From Brucellaceae bacterium (GTDB lineage: Bacteria > Pseudomonadota > Alphaproteobacteria > Rhizobiales > Rhizobiaceae), in contig JACKJW010000002.1 of assembly GCA_020637755.1 (NCBI GenBank), positions 124,001-188,000 on the forward strand: a DNA stretch of 64,000 bases. Reading direction: 5' to 3'. The stretch's first letter is position 1; each line of letters opens with the position of its first letter. The notes beneath the pieces were generated by a model. That model ran no database searches. It worked only from the letters and a program-made list of their open reading frames with translations, and had not been told where the DNA came from. Shown here one piece after another: positions 33,105-42,172 of the stretch. The position numbers and the translations under genes were made by a program.

Positions 33105-33821
33105 TCAGGCCGGGACGTGTGCGGGCAGGATCGGCAACATGCGCGTCGCGGCTATGCCGCGGGTGGTGATGGTGCAGCCGAGCGCGAAGGCCTCCACGCC
33201 TGCCTGCGACGCACGGGCGAAAGCGGCGGCATAGGCGGGATCGAGGTCGCCGCACAGGCGGAATCTGTCGCAGTCGCCGCGCTGGACCAGATAGACCATG
33301 ATCGCGCGGTGGCCCTCCGCCGCCATGGCGGCCAGTTCGTCAAGGTGCTTCACCCCGCGTGCGGTCACAGTGTCGGGAAATTCCGCCAGTCCGCCCCGGC
33401 GCATCAAGTGAACGTTCTTGACCTCCACATAGGCGCGCCCGCGCTCCGCGTCCTCCAGCAGGATGTCGATGCGCGAATTGGTGCCGTAGCGCTGCTCGCG
33501 CTTCAGCTGCGCATAGGCGTCGAGCCCGGGCAGCAACCCGCCGCCAATCGCCTCCTCGACCAGACGGTTGGGCAGACCCGTATTGATGCCGACAAGCCCT
33601 CCATCGGCCTCCACGAGTTCCAGCGTATGGGCATATTTGCGCGCCGGGTTGTCAGAGCGTGAGAGCCAGACGCGCATGCCGGGGTCCGACAGGCCCATCA
33701 TCGAGCCGGTGTTGGGCACCGCGCAGGTCAGTTCCGTGCCGTCCTCCAGCCGCACATCGGCGAGGAAGCGCTTGTAGCGGCGCAGCAGGATGGCGGGCAT
33801 CAGGGGAGAAGTAAAATCCAT
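33105..33821 (-). CDS. sfsA: Sugar fermentation stimulation protein homologue SfsA
   Basis: 238 aa. Contains the OB-like start LLRRYKRFLADVRLEDG, VPNTGSMMGL, and the nuclease-like RIDILLEDAERGRAYVEVKN with the conserved D-x-E-x-K arrangement. Family members bind DNA and may be nucleases; physiological role is unclear. The start is taken at 33821 by family alignment; none of the candidate ATGs has a clear ribosome binding site. Confidence 0.88.
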   Translation of the reverse strand: MDFTSPLMPAILLRRYKRFLADVRLEDGTELTCAVPNTGSMMGLSDPGMRVWLSRSDNPARKYAHTLELVEADGGLVGINTGLPNRLVEEAIGGGLLPGLDAYAQLKREQRYGTNSRIDILLEDAERGRAYVEVKNVHLMRRGGLAEFPDTVTARGVKHLDELAAMAAEGHRAIMVYLVQRGDCDRFRLCGDLDPAYAAAFARASQAGVEAFALGCTITTRGIAATRMLPILPAHVPA

Positions 33822-33897
33822 GGTTGTCATCATGACGCGGGCGCGCCGCAACGCAAGCCGGAAATGGAGAAACTGATGAAATTTCAGGAGGATATCC

Positions 33898-33972
33898 TGG
33901 TACGCCCTACGGGACTCGAACCCGTGTTACCGCCGTGAAAGGGCGGCGTCCTAACCGCTAGACGAAGGGCGC
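33898..33972 (-). tRNA. tRNA-Glu(UUC)
   Basis: Minus-strand tRNA with 5' GCGCCCTTCGTCTAGCGG, anticodon stem CCGCC/GGCGG and loop CTTTCAC (anticodon TTC at 33937-33939), T-loop GGTTCGAGTCC and encoded CCA. The first acceptor pair is G-U. Confidence 0.95.
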
Positions 33973-34179
33973 GCTCAAGACATGACGGCGTATAGAAAGT
34001 TTCCGGCAGACCCGCAACCCCCTTTGTTGGCATTGCGGTGAAAAAACCTGCGTCCAGCCAGGCGCTGGAGCCGCACGGTCAACCTCTGCAACAGGCTGGC
34101 ACGGCGGAAAGAAAATGGCACATACGCGGTATGATGGCGAAGTTTTCTCACGCGGCGTGTGAGCCACGCAAGAGCGCGC

Positions 34180-35409
34180 TCACTTCTTGGGCGATGAGCG
34201 GCGGCAGCGCCAGTTCCAGTCGCGCTCCGGACCGATATCCACATGCACCGACTCCGTGTGGCAATAGGTGCCGACGCCGCCACGCCCGGGCATGGAACGC
34301 AGGTAGGACGCCAGCTGCCACTTGGAAACGCCCGAGACCTGGATGTCTGCGGCGGCACAATACATGTGCAGGGAGTTCTTGGCGCCCCGGGCCTTGCGGT
34401 TGTGGCTGGGGCTGCGATAGCCCGAAGTGACGACCACCTTCTGGCCGTAACGGCGCTCGATGGTCTTGAGCACCTTCACGAGCGCCGGTTTGAGACAGGC
34501 GACATCAACGCCGGAATGCTGCACCGCCAGTCCGTTCGGCGCCAGGCGGGCAAGGCCTGTGATCGAGGCCACGCGCACGGGGCCTTCCTCCTCATTCGCA
34601 TCGACGTCGGAATCCTCGTATGTGCCGGACTTGCGCTTGATCTCGAAGAGCGATTCGGCATTGACACCCGGAAGTGCCGAAACGCTCGTGGGGTTGCCCG
34701 GTGTCAGCGTCGCCACTTGGCGCGCGGCGGCCGGGGTGCGCGGCAGAACGGCCACCCTGTCGGTGGTGGCGGGCGCGGGCTTGGCAACCTTGGCAGGCGG
34801 GCGCGGCGTTTCCTGCGAAAACAGCGACGCCAGGAAGCCGCGCGACTTCGGCTTTTCAACCGGCTCGGCGCTCGCCACAACCGCATTGGCTGCCGCAGGA
34901 GGGGAAGCCGGAACGGGGGCCGCTTGCGGCGCAGGGGCAGAGGCAGTCACCGGCGCCGGGGCTGCCGCTTGCCGCGGATCGAAGACGGGGACGGGTACCG
35001 GTTCAGGTGCTGCTGCCTGGGCAACACGCGCCGAAGCCGGATCGAGAGGCTCGGCAGAAGGGGGCGGCGGAAAGCCCGGCGCCGGTGTCAGCGGTGAGGT
35101 CACGGCGGCACCCGGTGCGGCGGGCGCGGCGGCAACGGCAGCGGCAGGTTGCTGGGCCGGCAAGGCCGGACTTGCCGCCGCAACCTGCGGCGCCGGGTTC
35201 TGTACGGCGTTGGAAACCTGCATGGATGCCTGCGGGTCAGCGGGGCCGGAAACGGGATTTGGCGGCTGGCTGCTGCTTGCAGCCACATCGGCCATGGCCA
35301 GTTCAAGCGGCGGGACGGGTGCCGAAGTGCAGGAAGCCGAAAGGATGGACACCAGCATCATCGCCGGGAGGGCTTTCAGCCCGCGCCTGGTCGCTCCCTG
35401 CTGGTTCAA
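34180..35409 (-). CDS. M15-type (D-Ala-D-Ala carboxypeptidase-like) domain protein with long Pro/Ala linker
   Basis: 409 aa. An N-terminal hydrophobic signal with a possible lipobox (LSASC) is followed by about 210 residues of Ala/Pro-rich low complexity. A C-terminal zinc-peptidase domain (about 300-405) has VVTSGYRSPSHNRKARGA, HMYCAAADI and VHVDIG, giving the H-x6-D and H ligands of the M15/VanY-like fold. It probably acts on peptidoglycan peptides in the periplasm. TTG at 35409 has AAGGGGG 8 bases upstream; GTG at 35427 is the alternative start. Confidence 0.78.
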   Translation of the reverse strand: MNQQGATRRGLKALPAMMLVSILSASCTSAPVPPLELAMADVAASSSQPPNPVSGPADPQASMQVSNAVQNPAPQVAAASPALPAQQPAAAVAAAPAAPGAAVTSPLTPAPGFPPPPSAEPLDPASARVAQAAAPEPVPVPVFDPRQAAAPAPVTASAPAPQAAPVPASPPAAANAVVASAEPVEKPKSRGFLASLFSQETPRPPAKVAKPAPATTDRVAVLPRTPAAARQVATLTPGNPTSVSALPGVNAESLFEIKRKSGTYEDSDVDANEEEGPVRVASITGLARLAPNGLAVQHSGVDVACLKPALVKVLKTIERRYGQKVVVTSGYRSPSHNRKARGAKNSLHMYCAAADIQVSGVSKWQLASYLRSMPGRGGVGTYCHTESVHVDIGPERDWNWRCRRSSPKK

Positions 35410-35617
35410 GCCTGTTTCCCCCTTCACCCGGCCGGCGCCGGTCCCCGCCAGCGGGCATGCCGGATCAAATCACCTGCGTGCCTTAGAGCCGGCATGTGAA
35501 TCAACTGTTACTTTACAACAGCCGGCATTGAAACATGGAGCATGCCGGATAGGGCGCAATTGAGGCGAGATAATGGTTCGCGACGGCGCGACGCTGCAGC
35601 CGCCCTGCAGGATCCTT

Positions 35618-35644
35618 GCCCGGCCTTCCCGGGGAGGGCCGGGC
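35618..35644 (-). terminator. Hairpin downstream of phaC
   Basis: GCCCGGCC and GGCCGGGC (8 bp) extended by a G-T and an A-T pair, loop CCCGGGG, 16 bases past the phaC stop on the minus strand. No T tract follows, so terminator function is tentative. Confidence 0.4.
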
Positions 35645-35659
35645 CGGGCAGGAGGGCTG

Positions 35660-37501
35660 TCAGACGCGTTCCAGAACGTAGGTTCCCGGCGCATCACAGA
35701 GGGGCTCGACCTTGCCGCCCCCCACCGCGCGCGCCTTGACCGGCTTGGCGGTTTCCATGGATTCGATCCACGCCATCCAGTGCGGCCACCAGGAGCCCGG
35801 ATGTTCTTCCGCCGTGGCGACCCAGTCCTCGAACTCGCCTTCCGGCTTGCCGTTGGTCCAATACTGGTACTTCACCTTGTCCGGCGGATTGACGACGCCG
35901 GCAATGTGACCCGACCCCGACAGGATGTATTGCACGTCGCCGCCAAAGAACCGGCAGCCGTGGAAAACCGATTTCGCCGGGGCGATGTGGTCTTCCTTGG
36001 CCGCAAGGTTGTAGATCGGGATCGTAACGTCCTTGAGGTTGATCGGCGCGCCGCCCAGCATCATCTTGCCCTTGGAGAGGTTGTTCTCCAGATAGCAGTT
36101 GCGCAGGTAGAACGAGTGATTGGCCGCCGTCATGCGCGTGGAATCGGAATTCCAGTAGAGCAGGTCGAACGCCATCGGCGTCTTGCCGCGCATGTAGTTG
36201 TTGACCGCGTAGGACCAGATGAGGTCACGCGAGCGCAGCATGTTGAAGGCGGAAGCCATCTTGCCGCCGTCGAGATAGCCCTTTTCTTGCATCTGGCGCT
36301 CGACACCCTCGATCTGCTCCTCGTCCACGAAGACCAGCAGGTCGCCGCCATAGGTAAAATCAACTTGCGTGGTGAACAGCGTCGCAGACTGGATGCGCTT
36401 GTCGCCCTCGCGCGCAAACATGGCAAGCGCGGCAGAAAGCAGCGAGCCGCCGACGCAATAACCGACCGAGTTGACCTTCTTTTCGCCCGTGATCTCCTCG
36501 ATCGTGTCGAGTGCGAAGGTGATGCCTTCCTCGATATAGGCTTCCCAGGTCTTCAGGCGATGGCGCTCATCCGGGTTGACCCACGAGATGACGAACACCG
36601 TCTGGCCCTGGTCCACGCACCACTTGATGAAGCTCTTTTCCGGGTTGAGATCGAGAATGTAGAACTTGTTGATCCATGGCGGACAGATCAGCAGCGGGCG
36701 CTTGATGACCGTTTCCGTGGTCGCCTCATACTGGATGATCTCCGCCGTCTCCGACCGTGCGACAACCTTGCCCGGTGTCGTGGCCATGTTGCGGCCCACC
36801 TCGAAGTTGGTCGGATCGACCTGGCGGATCTTCACGTCGCCCTTGCCGGCGGCGATGTCCTCGGCCAGCATCTGCATGCCGCGCACGATGTTCTCGCCAT
36901 TCGAGCCTGCGGTCTCGCGGAACAGTTCGGGATTGGTCAGCAGGAAGTTCGACGGGGAGAGCGCATTGGCGATCTGCTCCATGTAGAATTCCGCCTTGTG
37001 GCGCGTCTTGTCGTCCAGCCCGTTGGCGCCGGTCACCAGCTCGTTCGCCCATCGGCTGGTCACCAGATAGGTCTGCTTGATGAAGTCGAAAAACGCGTTG
37101 TTTTCCCAGTCCGGATCGGCAAAACGCTTGTCGCCCTTGTCGGGCTTCACCACATCTTCCTGCACATCACCGGAGGCGCGGCGAATCGAATTGGTCCATA
37201 CCGTCATGTAGTTGGAGAACAGACGGGTTTGGGCATCCAGTGCGCGCGCCGGGTCCGACAGCCAATATTCCGAGACCTTCGAAAAGGTTTTCACCAGGTC
37301 GGTCATTGGCTCCGACATCTGGTCGATCTTGCCTTCCTCTCGCGGCTTGATCCATGCCGATGCGGCCTTGCCCGCAGCCTCGATCGCCCGCGCCATGTTG
37401 TGGGCGAACGCCTCCGGGTCCTTGATGAGGTAGCCTTCGACGGATTCAAGATGAGGGGAGCCGCCGGACGCCTTGCCGTCCGTCTTGTCCTTGCCAGCCA
37501 T
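35660..37501 (-). CDS. phaC: Class I poly(3-hydroxyalkanoate) synthase
   Basis: 613 aa. Polymerises (R)-3-hydroxyacyl-CoA into PHA storage granules. The lipase-like box GYCVGG contains nucleophile Cys349; Asp504 (AAKEDHIAP) and His532 (SGSGHIAGVV) complete the triad. The N-terminal region and length fit class I. GGAGG lies about 10 bases before the ATG. No phaA/phaB, phaR, phasin or depolymerase lies in the window. Upstream, TTGACTT is repeated at a 10-base interval (37523, 37533). Confidence 0.95.
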   Translation of the reverse strand: MAGKDKTDGKASGGSPHLESVEGYLIKDPEAFAHNMARAIEAAGKAASAWIKPREEGKIDQMSEPMTDLVKTFSKVSEYWLSDPARALDAQTRLFSNYMTVWTNSIRRASGDVQEDVVKPDKGDKRFADPDWENNAFFDFIKQTYLVTSRWANELVTGANGLDDKTRHKAEFYMEQIANALSPSNFLLTNPELFRETAGSNGENIVRGMQMLAEDIAAGKGDVKIRQVDPTNFEVGRNMATTPGKVVARSETAEIIQYEATTETVIKRPLLICPPWINKFYILDLNPEKSFIKWCVDQGQTVFVISWVNPDERHRLKTWEAYIEEGITFALDTIEEITGEKKVNSVGYCVGGSLLSAALAMFAREGDKRIQSATLFTTQVDFTYGGDLLVFVDEEQIEGVERQMQEKGYLDGGKMASAFNMLRSRDLIWSYAVNNYMRGKTPMAFDLLYWNSDSTRMTAANHSFYLRNCYLENNLSKGKMMLGGAPINLKDVTIPIYNLAAKEDHIAPAKSVFHGCRFFGGDVQYILSGSGHIAGVVNPPDKVKYQYWTNGKPEGEFEDWVATAEEHPGSWWPHWMAWIESMETAKPVKARAVGGGKVEPLCDAPGTYVLERV

Positions 37502-37692
37502 GCGGTTTTCCTCCGAACCTGTTTGACTTTTGTTGACTTATTTAGGGCCATTCATGAAATACGCGCAAGCGGAACGATGGTTGGTGCCGGGCGTCCTGCG
37601 CAGTTCGCCATGAAACGACCGGATTTTGGCCGTTGATAGGCACCGGGCGTATCCGCACAGGTTACGGCCCAACGAAAAGGCGCAAAGGCGGC

Positions 37693-38247
37693 ATGTCATT
37701 GCAAACGTCAGGACCAAGGATCGGCAAGCTGCCGCGTGCGGTCGCGCTGGCAGGCGCGATTCTGGCTGTCTCCGGCCTTGCGGCCTGCTCGACCACCAAC
37801 ATCGAGGATATGGCGCCCTCGGCTTCGCTGGCGCCGAAGCAACTGCTGCCCGCACCATCCGCACCGGGCAAGGCAAGCCAGGTCGAACCGGCGCAGACGG
37901 CTGCTGCGCAGGCTGCAGCCAGCAAGACGCCTGACACCACGACGGCGGATGCCAAACCGGCAGATGCGAAGGCCAAACCCGCCAAACCGGCAGCCACGGT
38001 GGCCTCTGCCGACGGTGCGCCGGAGGATACCGGCACCTATCCCAACATCAACAACGTGCCCAAGGGTGAGACCGGCCAGATGTCGCCGGAACAGCGGGCC
38101 GCACTGATGCGCGAACTCGCTCAGGCCCGCGGCGGCCAGAAGGCAGCAGGCGCAAAGCCCTCCGGGCTGACCACCGTCCAGCAGATGCGCAAACTTGGCA
38201 ATCAGCACACCAAGGAGGCGCTCAAGACGATTGTCGAGAGCGAGTGA
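37693..38247 (+). CDS. Small lipoprotein, unknown function
   Basis: 184 aa. Lipoprotein signal ending in SGLAAC. The mature part is Ala/Lys/Pro-rich low complexity, with a more ordered C-terminus YPNINNVPKGETGQMSPEQR, TTVQQMRKLGNQH. Similar short lipoproteins often precede the aminotransferase-hom pair in rhizobia. ATG at 37693 has AAAGGCGG upstream. Role unknown; envelope location inferred. Confidence 0.7.
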   Translation: MSLQTSGPRIGKLPRAVALAGAILAVSGLAACSTTNIEDMAPSASLAPKQLLPAPSAPGKASQVEPAQTAAAQAAASKTPDTTTADAKPADAKAKPAKPAATVASADGAPEDTGTYPNINNVPKGETGQMSPEQRAALMRELAQARGGQKAAGAKPSGLTTVQQMRKLGNQHTKEALKTIVESE

Positions 38248-38332
38248 GCCTATCGACCGCCGCGCCCATTGGGTATATAGGCACAAAACCTTTTTGCCGG
38301 TTTGCCGGCGCATCTTGAACACGGTCGGAAAA

Positions 38333-39550
38333 ATGGAAGAATTTCACAAGGTCCGCAGGCTGCCGCCCTACGTCTTCGAGCAGGTCAATCGCCTGAAGGC
38401 GAGCGCACGTGCCCAGGGCGCCGACATCATCGATCTCGGCATGGGCAACCCCGACCTTCCCACGCCCAAGGCCATCGTGGACAAGCTGGTCGAGGTTGTG
38501 CGCGATCCGCGCACCCACCGCTATTCGTCCTCGCGCGGCATTCCCGGCCTTCGCAAGGCACAGGCCAATTATTATGCCCGCCGCTTCAACGTGAAGCTCA
38601 ACCCGGACACCCAGGTCGTTGCCACGCTCGGTTCAAAGGAAGGCTTCGCCAACATGGCGCAGGCCATCACCGCGCCCGGTGACGTGATCCTCTGTCCCAA
38701 CCCGACCTATCCGATCCATGCCTTCGGCTTCATCATGTCCGGCGGCGTGATCCGCTCGGTGCCCGTCGAGCCGGATGACAATTTCCTCTCCGCGCTGGAT
38801 CGCGGCGTGCGTCATTCCATTCCCAAGCCGCTGGCGCTGATCCTGAACTATCCGTCCAACCCGACTGCGCAGGTCGCATCGCTCGATTTCTACAAGGAAG
38901 TGGTCGACTACGCGCGCAAGCACGACATCATCCTGCTGTCGGACCTGGCGTATTCGGAAATCTATTTCGACGGCAATCCGCCGCCTTCCATTCTGGAAGT
39001 GCCGGGCGCGATGGACGTGGCCGTCGAGTTCACGTCCATGTCGAAGACCTTCTCCATGCCCGGCTGGCGGATGGGCTTTGCTGTCGGCAACGAGCGCCTG
39101 ATCGCGGCGCTCGCCCGCGTGAAATCCTACCTCGATTATGGCGCCTTCACGCCCATCCAGGTGGCCGCGACCGCCGCGCTCAACGGCGACGGCACCGAAA
39201 TCCAGGAAGTGCGCGACATCTACCATGCGCGGCGCGACGTGATGGTGGAGAGCTTCGGCCGCGCCGGCTGGGATGTTCCGCCGCCGCCGGCCACCATGTT
39301 TGCCTGGGCGCCGATCCCGGAACCTTTCCGCCACCTCGGCTCGTTGGAATTTTCCAAGCTGCTGGTGGAGAAGGCCCATGTGGCCGTCGCCCCCGGCATC
39401 GGCTTTGGCGAGCATGGCGATGATTTCGTGCGTCTGGCGCTGGTGGAAAACGAGCACCGCATCCGTCAGGCTGCGCGCAACATCAAGAAGTTCCTGGCGA
39501 GCGCCGAAACCAACATGCACAATGTGGTTTCGCTGAACACGCGCCGTTGA
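38333..39550 (+). CDS. alaC: PLP-dependent class I aminotransferase, AlaC-like
   Basis: 405 aa. Strong similarity by eye to E. coli AlaC (RLPPYVF, IIDLGMGNPD, YSSSRGIPGLR, NYPSNPTAQ), with the PLP lysine in SMSKTFSMPGWRMGF. It probably transaminates alanine/pyruvate or a related pair; homologues are sometimes labelled LL-diaminopimelate aminotransferase. ATG at 38333 aligns with the family start. It precedes hom, suggesting a place in aspartate-family or alanine metabolism. Confidence 0.87.
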   Translation: MEEFHKVRRLPPYVFEQVNRLKASARAQGADIIDLGMGNPDLPTPKAIVDKLVEVVRDPRTHRYSSSRGIPGLRKAQANYYARRFNVKLNPDTQVVATLGSKEGFANMAQAITAPGDVILCPNPTYPIHAFGFIMSGGVIRSVPVEPDDNFLSALDRGVRHSIPKPLALILNYPSNPTAQVASLDFYKEVVDYARKHDIILLSDLAYSEIYFDGNPPPSILEVPGAMDVAVEFTSMSKTFSMPGWRMGFAVGNERLIAALARVKSYLDYGAFTPIQVAATAALNGDGTEIQEVRDIYHARRDVMVESFGRAGWDVPPPPATMFAWAPIPEPFRHLGSLEFSKLLVEKAHVAVAPGIGFGEHGDDFVRLALVENEHRIRQAARNIKKFLASAETNMHNVVSLNTRR

Positions 39551-39619
39551 CACGAGCGGCCTGCCGCGTCAGGTGGGCCGGATTGAATTGAAATGACGGG
39601 AAGAGGGGACGGCGCAGCC

Positions 39620-40939
39620 ATGTCTGACGCGTTGCGAATCGGAATTGCCGGTCTGGGAACCGTGGGTGCGTCCGTGGTGCGCATTCTCGACGAACACGCG
39701 GCGATCCTCACCCGCCAGTGCGGGCGCACCGTGAAAGTCACGGCGGTCTCGGCCCGTTCCAGGGCCAAGGATCGCGGCATCAACCTGACGGGCGTGGAAT
39801 GGTTCGATGATCCCGTCGATCTCGCCAAATCCCCCGGCATTGACGTCTTTGTCGAACTGATCGGCGGCGACGAGGGGCCCGCCCATGAGGCGGTGAAGGC
39901 AGCCCTTGCTGCCGGTCACCACGTGGTGACGGCCAACAAGGCGCTGCTCGCCAAGCACGGCGTGGCATTGGCGAAAATCGCGGAAGACAAGGGTGTTCTC
40001 CTCAATTTCGAGGCCGCCGTTGCCGGTGGCATCCCGGTCATCAAGACCATGCGCGAGGCGCTCGCCGGCAACACGGTCAGCCGCGTCTTCGGCATCATGA
40101 ACGGCACCTGCAACTACATCCTGACCCGCATGGAGCAGGAGGAAATCCCCTTCGAGGCGGTGCTCGCCGATGCCCAGCGTCTCGGTTATGCGGAAGCCGA
40201 CCCGACCTTCGACATCGAGGGCAACGATACGGCCCACAAGCTGGCAATCCTCACCTCCATTGCCTTCGGCACAAAGATTGCCGCCGATGACATCTATCTG
40301 GAGGGCATCTCCAACATTTCGCTGGCAGACATCCGCGCCGCGTCCAATCTCGGTTACCGGATCAAGCTGCTCGGCGTGGCCCAGAAGACCGACAGCGGCA
40401 TCGAACAGCGCGTGCACCCGACCATGGTGCCGAAGTCGTCGGTGATCGCGCAGGTCCATGGCGTGACGAATGCGGTCGCCATCGAGACCGATCTGCTCGG
40501 CGAATTGCTGCTGTCGGGCCCCGGTGCCGGCGGCAATGCCACGGCCTCGGCTGTCATCGGCGACATTGCCGACATCGCCAAGAGCCGCCCCGGCTTCCAG
40601 CACGGCCCGGCGCTCGGCTGGCCCGCCAAGGAACTCAAGCCCTACAAGCGCGCCAAGATGCGCGCCCACGAGGGCGGCTATTTCATCCGCCTCACCGTGC
40701 ATGACCGTACCGGCGTTTTTGCGGCCATCGCCAAGCGCATGGCCGACAATGACATCTCGCTGGAATCCATCGTGCAGCACGCCATCGAGGGGGAAACCGG
40801 TCCCGGCGCACCCAAGACCGTCATTCTCGTCACCCATGAGACGACCGAGGCCGCGGTGCGAAAGGCGGTGGACGGAATCACCAGGGACGGACACCTGACC
40901 GATCGCGCCCAGGTGATCCGCATCGAGCGGGCCGATTAA
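39620..40939 (+). CDS. hom: Homoserine dehydrogenase
   Basis: 439 aa. N-terminal NAD(P) fold GIAGLGTVGASVV, catalytic middle domain with NFEAAVAGGIPVIKTMRE, GIMNGTCNYILT and the YAEADPTFDIEGNDTAHK block, and a C-terminal ACT domain (about 350-435) that usually mediates threonine feedback. It makes homoserine for threonine and methionine synthesis. ATG at 39620 follows AAGAGGGGAC. Confidence 0.95.
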   Translation: MSDALRIGIAGLGTVGASVVRILDEHAAILTRQCGRTVKVTAVSARSRAKDRGINLTGVEWFDDPVDLAKSPGIDVFVELIGGDEGPAHEAVKAALAAGHHVVTANKALLAKHGVALAKIAEDKGVLLNFEAAVAGGIPVIKTMREALAGNTVSRVFGIMNGTCNYILTRMEQEEIPFEAVLADAQRLGYAEADPTFDIEGNDTAHKLAILTSIAFGTKIAADDIYLEGISNISLADIRAASNLGYRIKLLGVAQKTDSGIEQRVHPTMVPKSSVIAQVHGVTNAVAIETDLLGELLLSGPGAGGNATASAVIGDIADIAKSRPGFQHGPALGWPAKELKPYKRAKMRAHEGGYFIRLTVHDRTGVFAAIAKRMADNDISLESIVQHAIEGETGPGAPKTVILVTHETTEAAVRKAVDGITRDGHLTDRAQVIRIERAD

Positions 40940-40963
40940 GCCTGTCTGCAAAAAGGTTTTGTC

Positions 40964-40996
40964 TTCAATCGGTTGAATTCCGTTCAACCGGTTGAA
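40964..40996. promoter_or_regulatory. Tandem 14-bp palindromic operator upstream of glpX
   Basis: TTCAATCGGTTGAA (40964-40977) and TTCAACCGGTTGAA (40983-40996) are the same palindrome with one changed base, 19 bp centre to centre, about 110-140 bases before glpX. A central CG with AT-rich flanks is typical of LacI-family operators; the regulator is unknown. The distance fits cooperative binding on nearly one DNA face. Confidence 0.6.
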
Positions 40997-41103
40997 AGCC
41001 GTTGGCTTGCTCTTGCGGGCATCCCGCGCCTCTGACAAAAGGACGCGCAAGACGGTCACCGCAAGGTGGCCGCGCAACCCATGTTCCCGATCCAGGATTT
41101 CCC

Positions 41104-42081
41104 ATGGCCAAGAACGCTTCCTCCGGTCTCGACCGTATCCTCACCCTCGAACTCGTCCGCGTGACCGAGGCTGCCGCCGTGGCCGCTGCCCGCCTGCGTG
41201 GCCGTGGCGACGAGAAGGCCGCCGACCAGGTGGCCGTCGATGCCATGCGCAACGAGCTGAACCGCCTGCCCATCCAGGGCACGGTTGTGATCGGCGAGGG
41301 CGAGCGCGATGAGGCACCGATGCTCTACATCGGCGAGGAAGTGGGCACCAAGGACGGCCCGGCCGTTGATATCGCGCTCGATCCGCTGGAAGGCACGACG
41401 ATCTGCGCGAAAAACCTCCCGAACTCGCTGGCCGTCATCGCCATCGCCGAGAAGGGCAGCCTGCTCTATGCGCCCGACGTCTACATGGACAAGATTGCGG
41501 TCGGCCCCGGCTATCCCAAGGGTGTGGTGAGCCTGAAGAAGTCGCCGCGCGAAAACATCGAGTCGCTGGCCAAGGCCAAGGGCGTGCAGGTCAACGAAAT
41601 CACCGCCTGCATCCTCGACCGCCCGCGCCATGCCCGCCTGATCGAGGAAGTGCGCGAGACCGGCGCATCGATCCGCCTGATCGGCGATGGCGACGTGGCG
41701 GGCGTCATCCACGTGACCGACCCGATCGAGACCGGCATCGACATCTATCTGGGTATCGGTGGCGCGCCGGAAGGCGTGCTGGCTGCCGCCGCACTGCGCT
41801 GCATCGGCGGCCAGATGGAAGGCCGTCTCCAGCTCAATTCGGAAGAGAAGATTGCCCGCGCCAAGACGATGGGTATCGACGATCCGGAAAAGATCTACAC
41901 CATGGAAGAGATGGCGCGCGGTGACGTGCTGTTCGCCGCCACCGGCGTGACCGACGGCAACATGTTGTCGGGCGTGAAATTCTACCCGGACTCCATCCAG
42001 ACCCACACGATCGTCATGCGCTCGTCCTCCAAGACGGTGCGCGAGATCAAGGCCCGTCACCAGGATCTCGGCAAGTTCTGA
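41104..42081 (+). CDS. glpX: Class II fructose-1,6-bisphosphatase
   Basis: 325 aa. GlpX-type FBPase of gluconeogenesis: VVIGEGERDEAPMLYIGEE, VDIALDPLEGTTICA (metal-binding D-P-x-x-G-T) and GIGGAPEGVLAAAAL. ATG at 41104 is in the family position. The tandem operator upstream suggests regulation separate from hom. A terminator follows. Confidence 0.95.
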   Translation: MAKNASSGLDRILTLELVRVTEAAAVAAARLRGRGDEKAADQVAVDAMRNELNRLPIQGTVVIGEGERDEAPMLYIGEEVGTKDGPAVDIALDPLEGTTICAKNLPNSLAVIAIAEKGSLLYAPDVYMDKIAVGPGYPKGVVSLKKSPRENIESLAKAKGVQVNEITACILDRPRHARLIEEVRETGASIRLIGDGDVAGVIHVTDPIETGIDIYLGIGGAPEGVLAAAALRCIGGQMEGRLQLNSEEKIARAKTMGIDDPEKIYTMEEMARGDVLFAATGVTDGNMLSGVKFYPDSIQTHTIVMRSSSKTVREIKARHQDLGKF

Positions 42082-42106
42082 GCATTGCCCTGACAGGGGA
42101 AACGAG

Positions 42107-42136
42107 GGCCGCTGCGGACGCCATGCCGCGGCGGCC
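42107..42136 (+). terminator. Terminator after glpX
   Basis: GGCCGCTGCGG pairs with CCGCGGCGGCC (11 pairs, one G-T), 8-base loop, followed by ttgctgttt. Confidence 0.65.
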
Positions 42137-42172
42137 TTGCTGTTTCAGGGCCATGGCGTGCATTGTCCGTCC

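Noticed and set aside
35409..35427. GTG at 35427 as the start of the M15-like lipoprotein
   Set aside because: No ribosome binding site before it, whereas AAGGGGG is well placed for TTG at 35409; retained as an alternative.
35573..37636. 687-codon plus-strand open frame antisense to phaC
   Set aside because: Shadow of phaC, whose catalytic triad and full-length match are on the minus strand.
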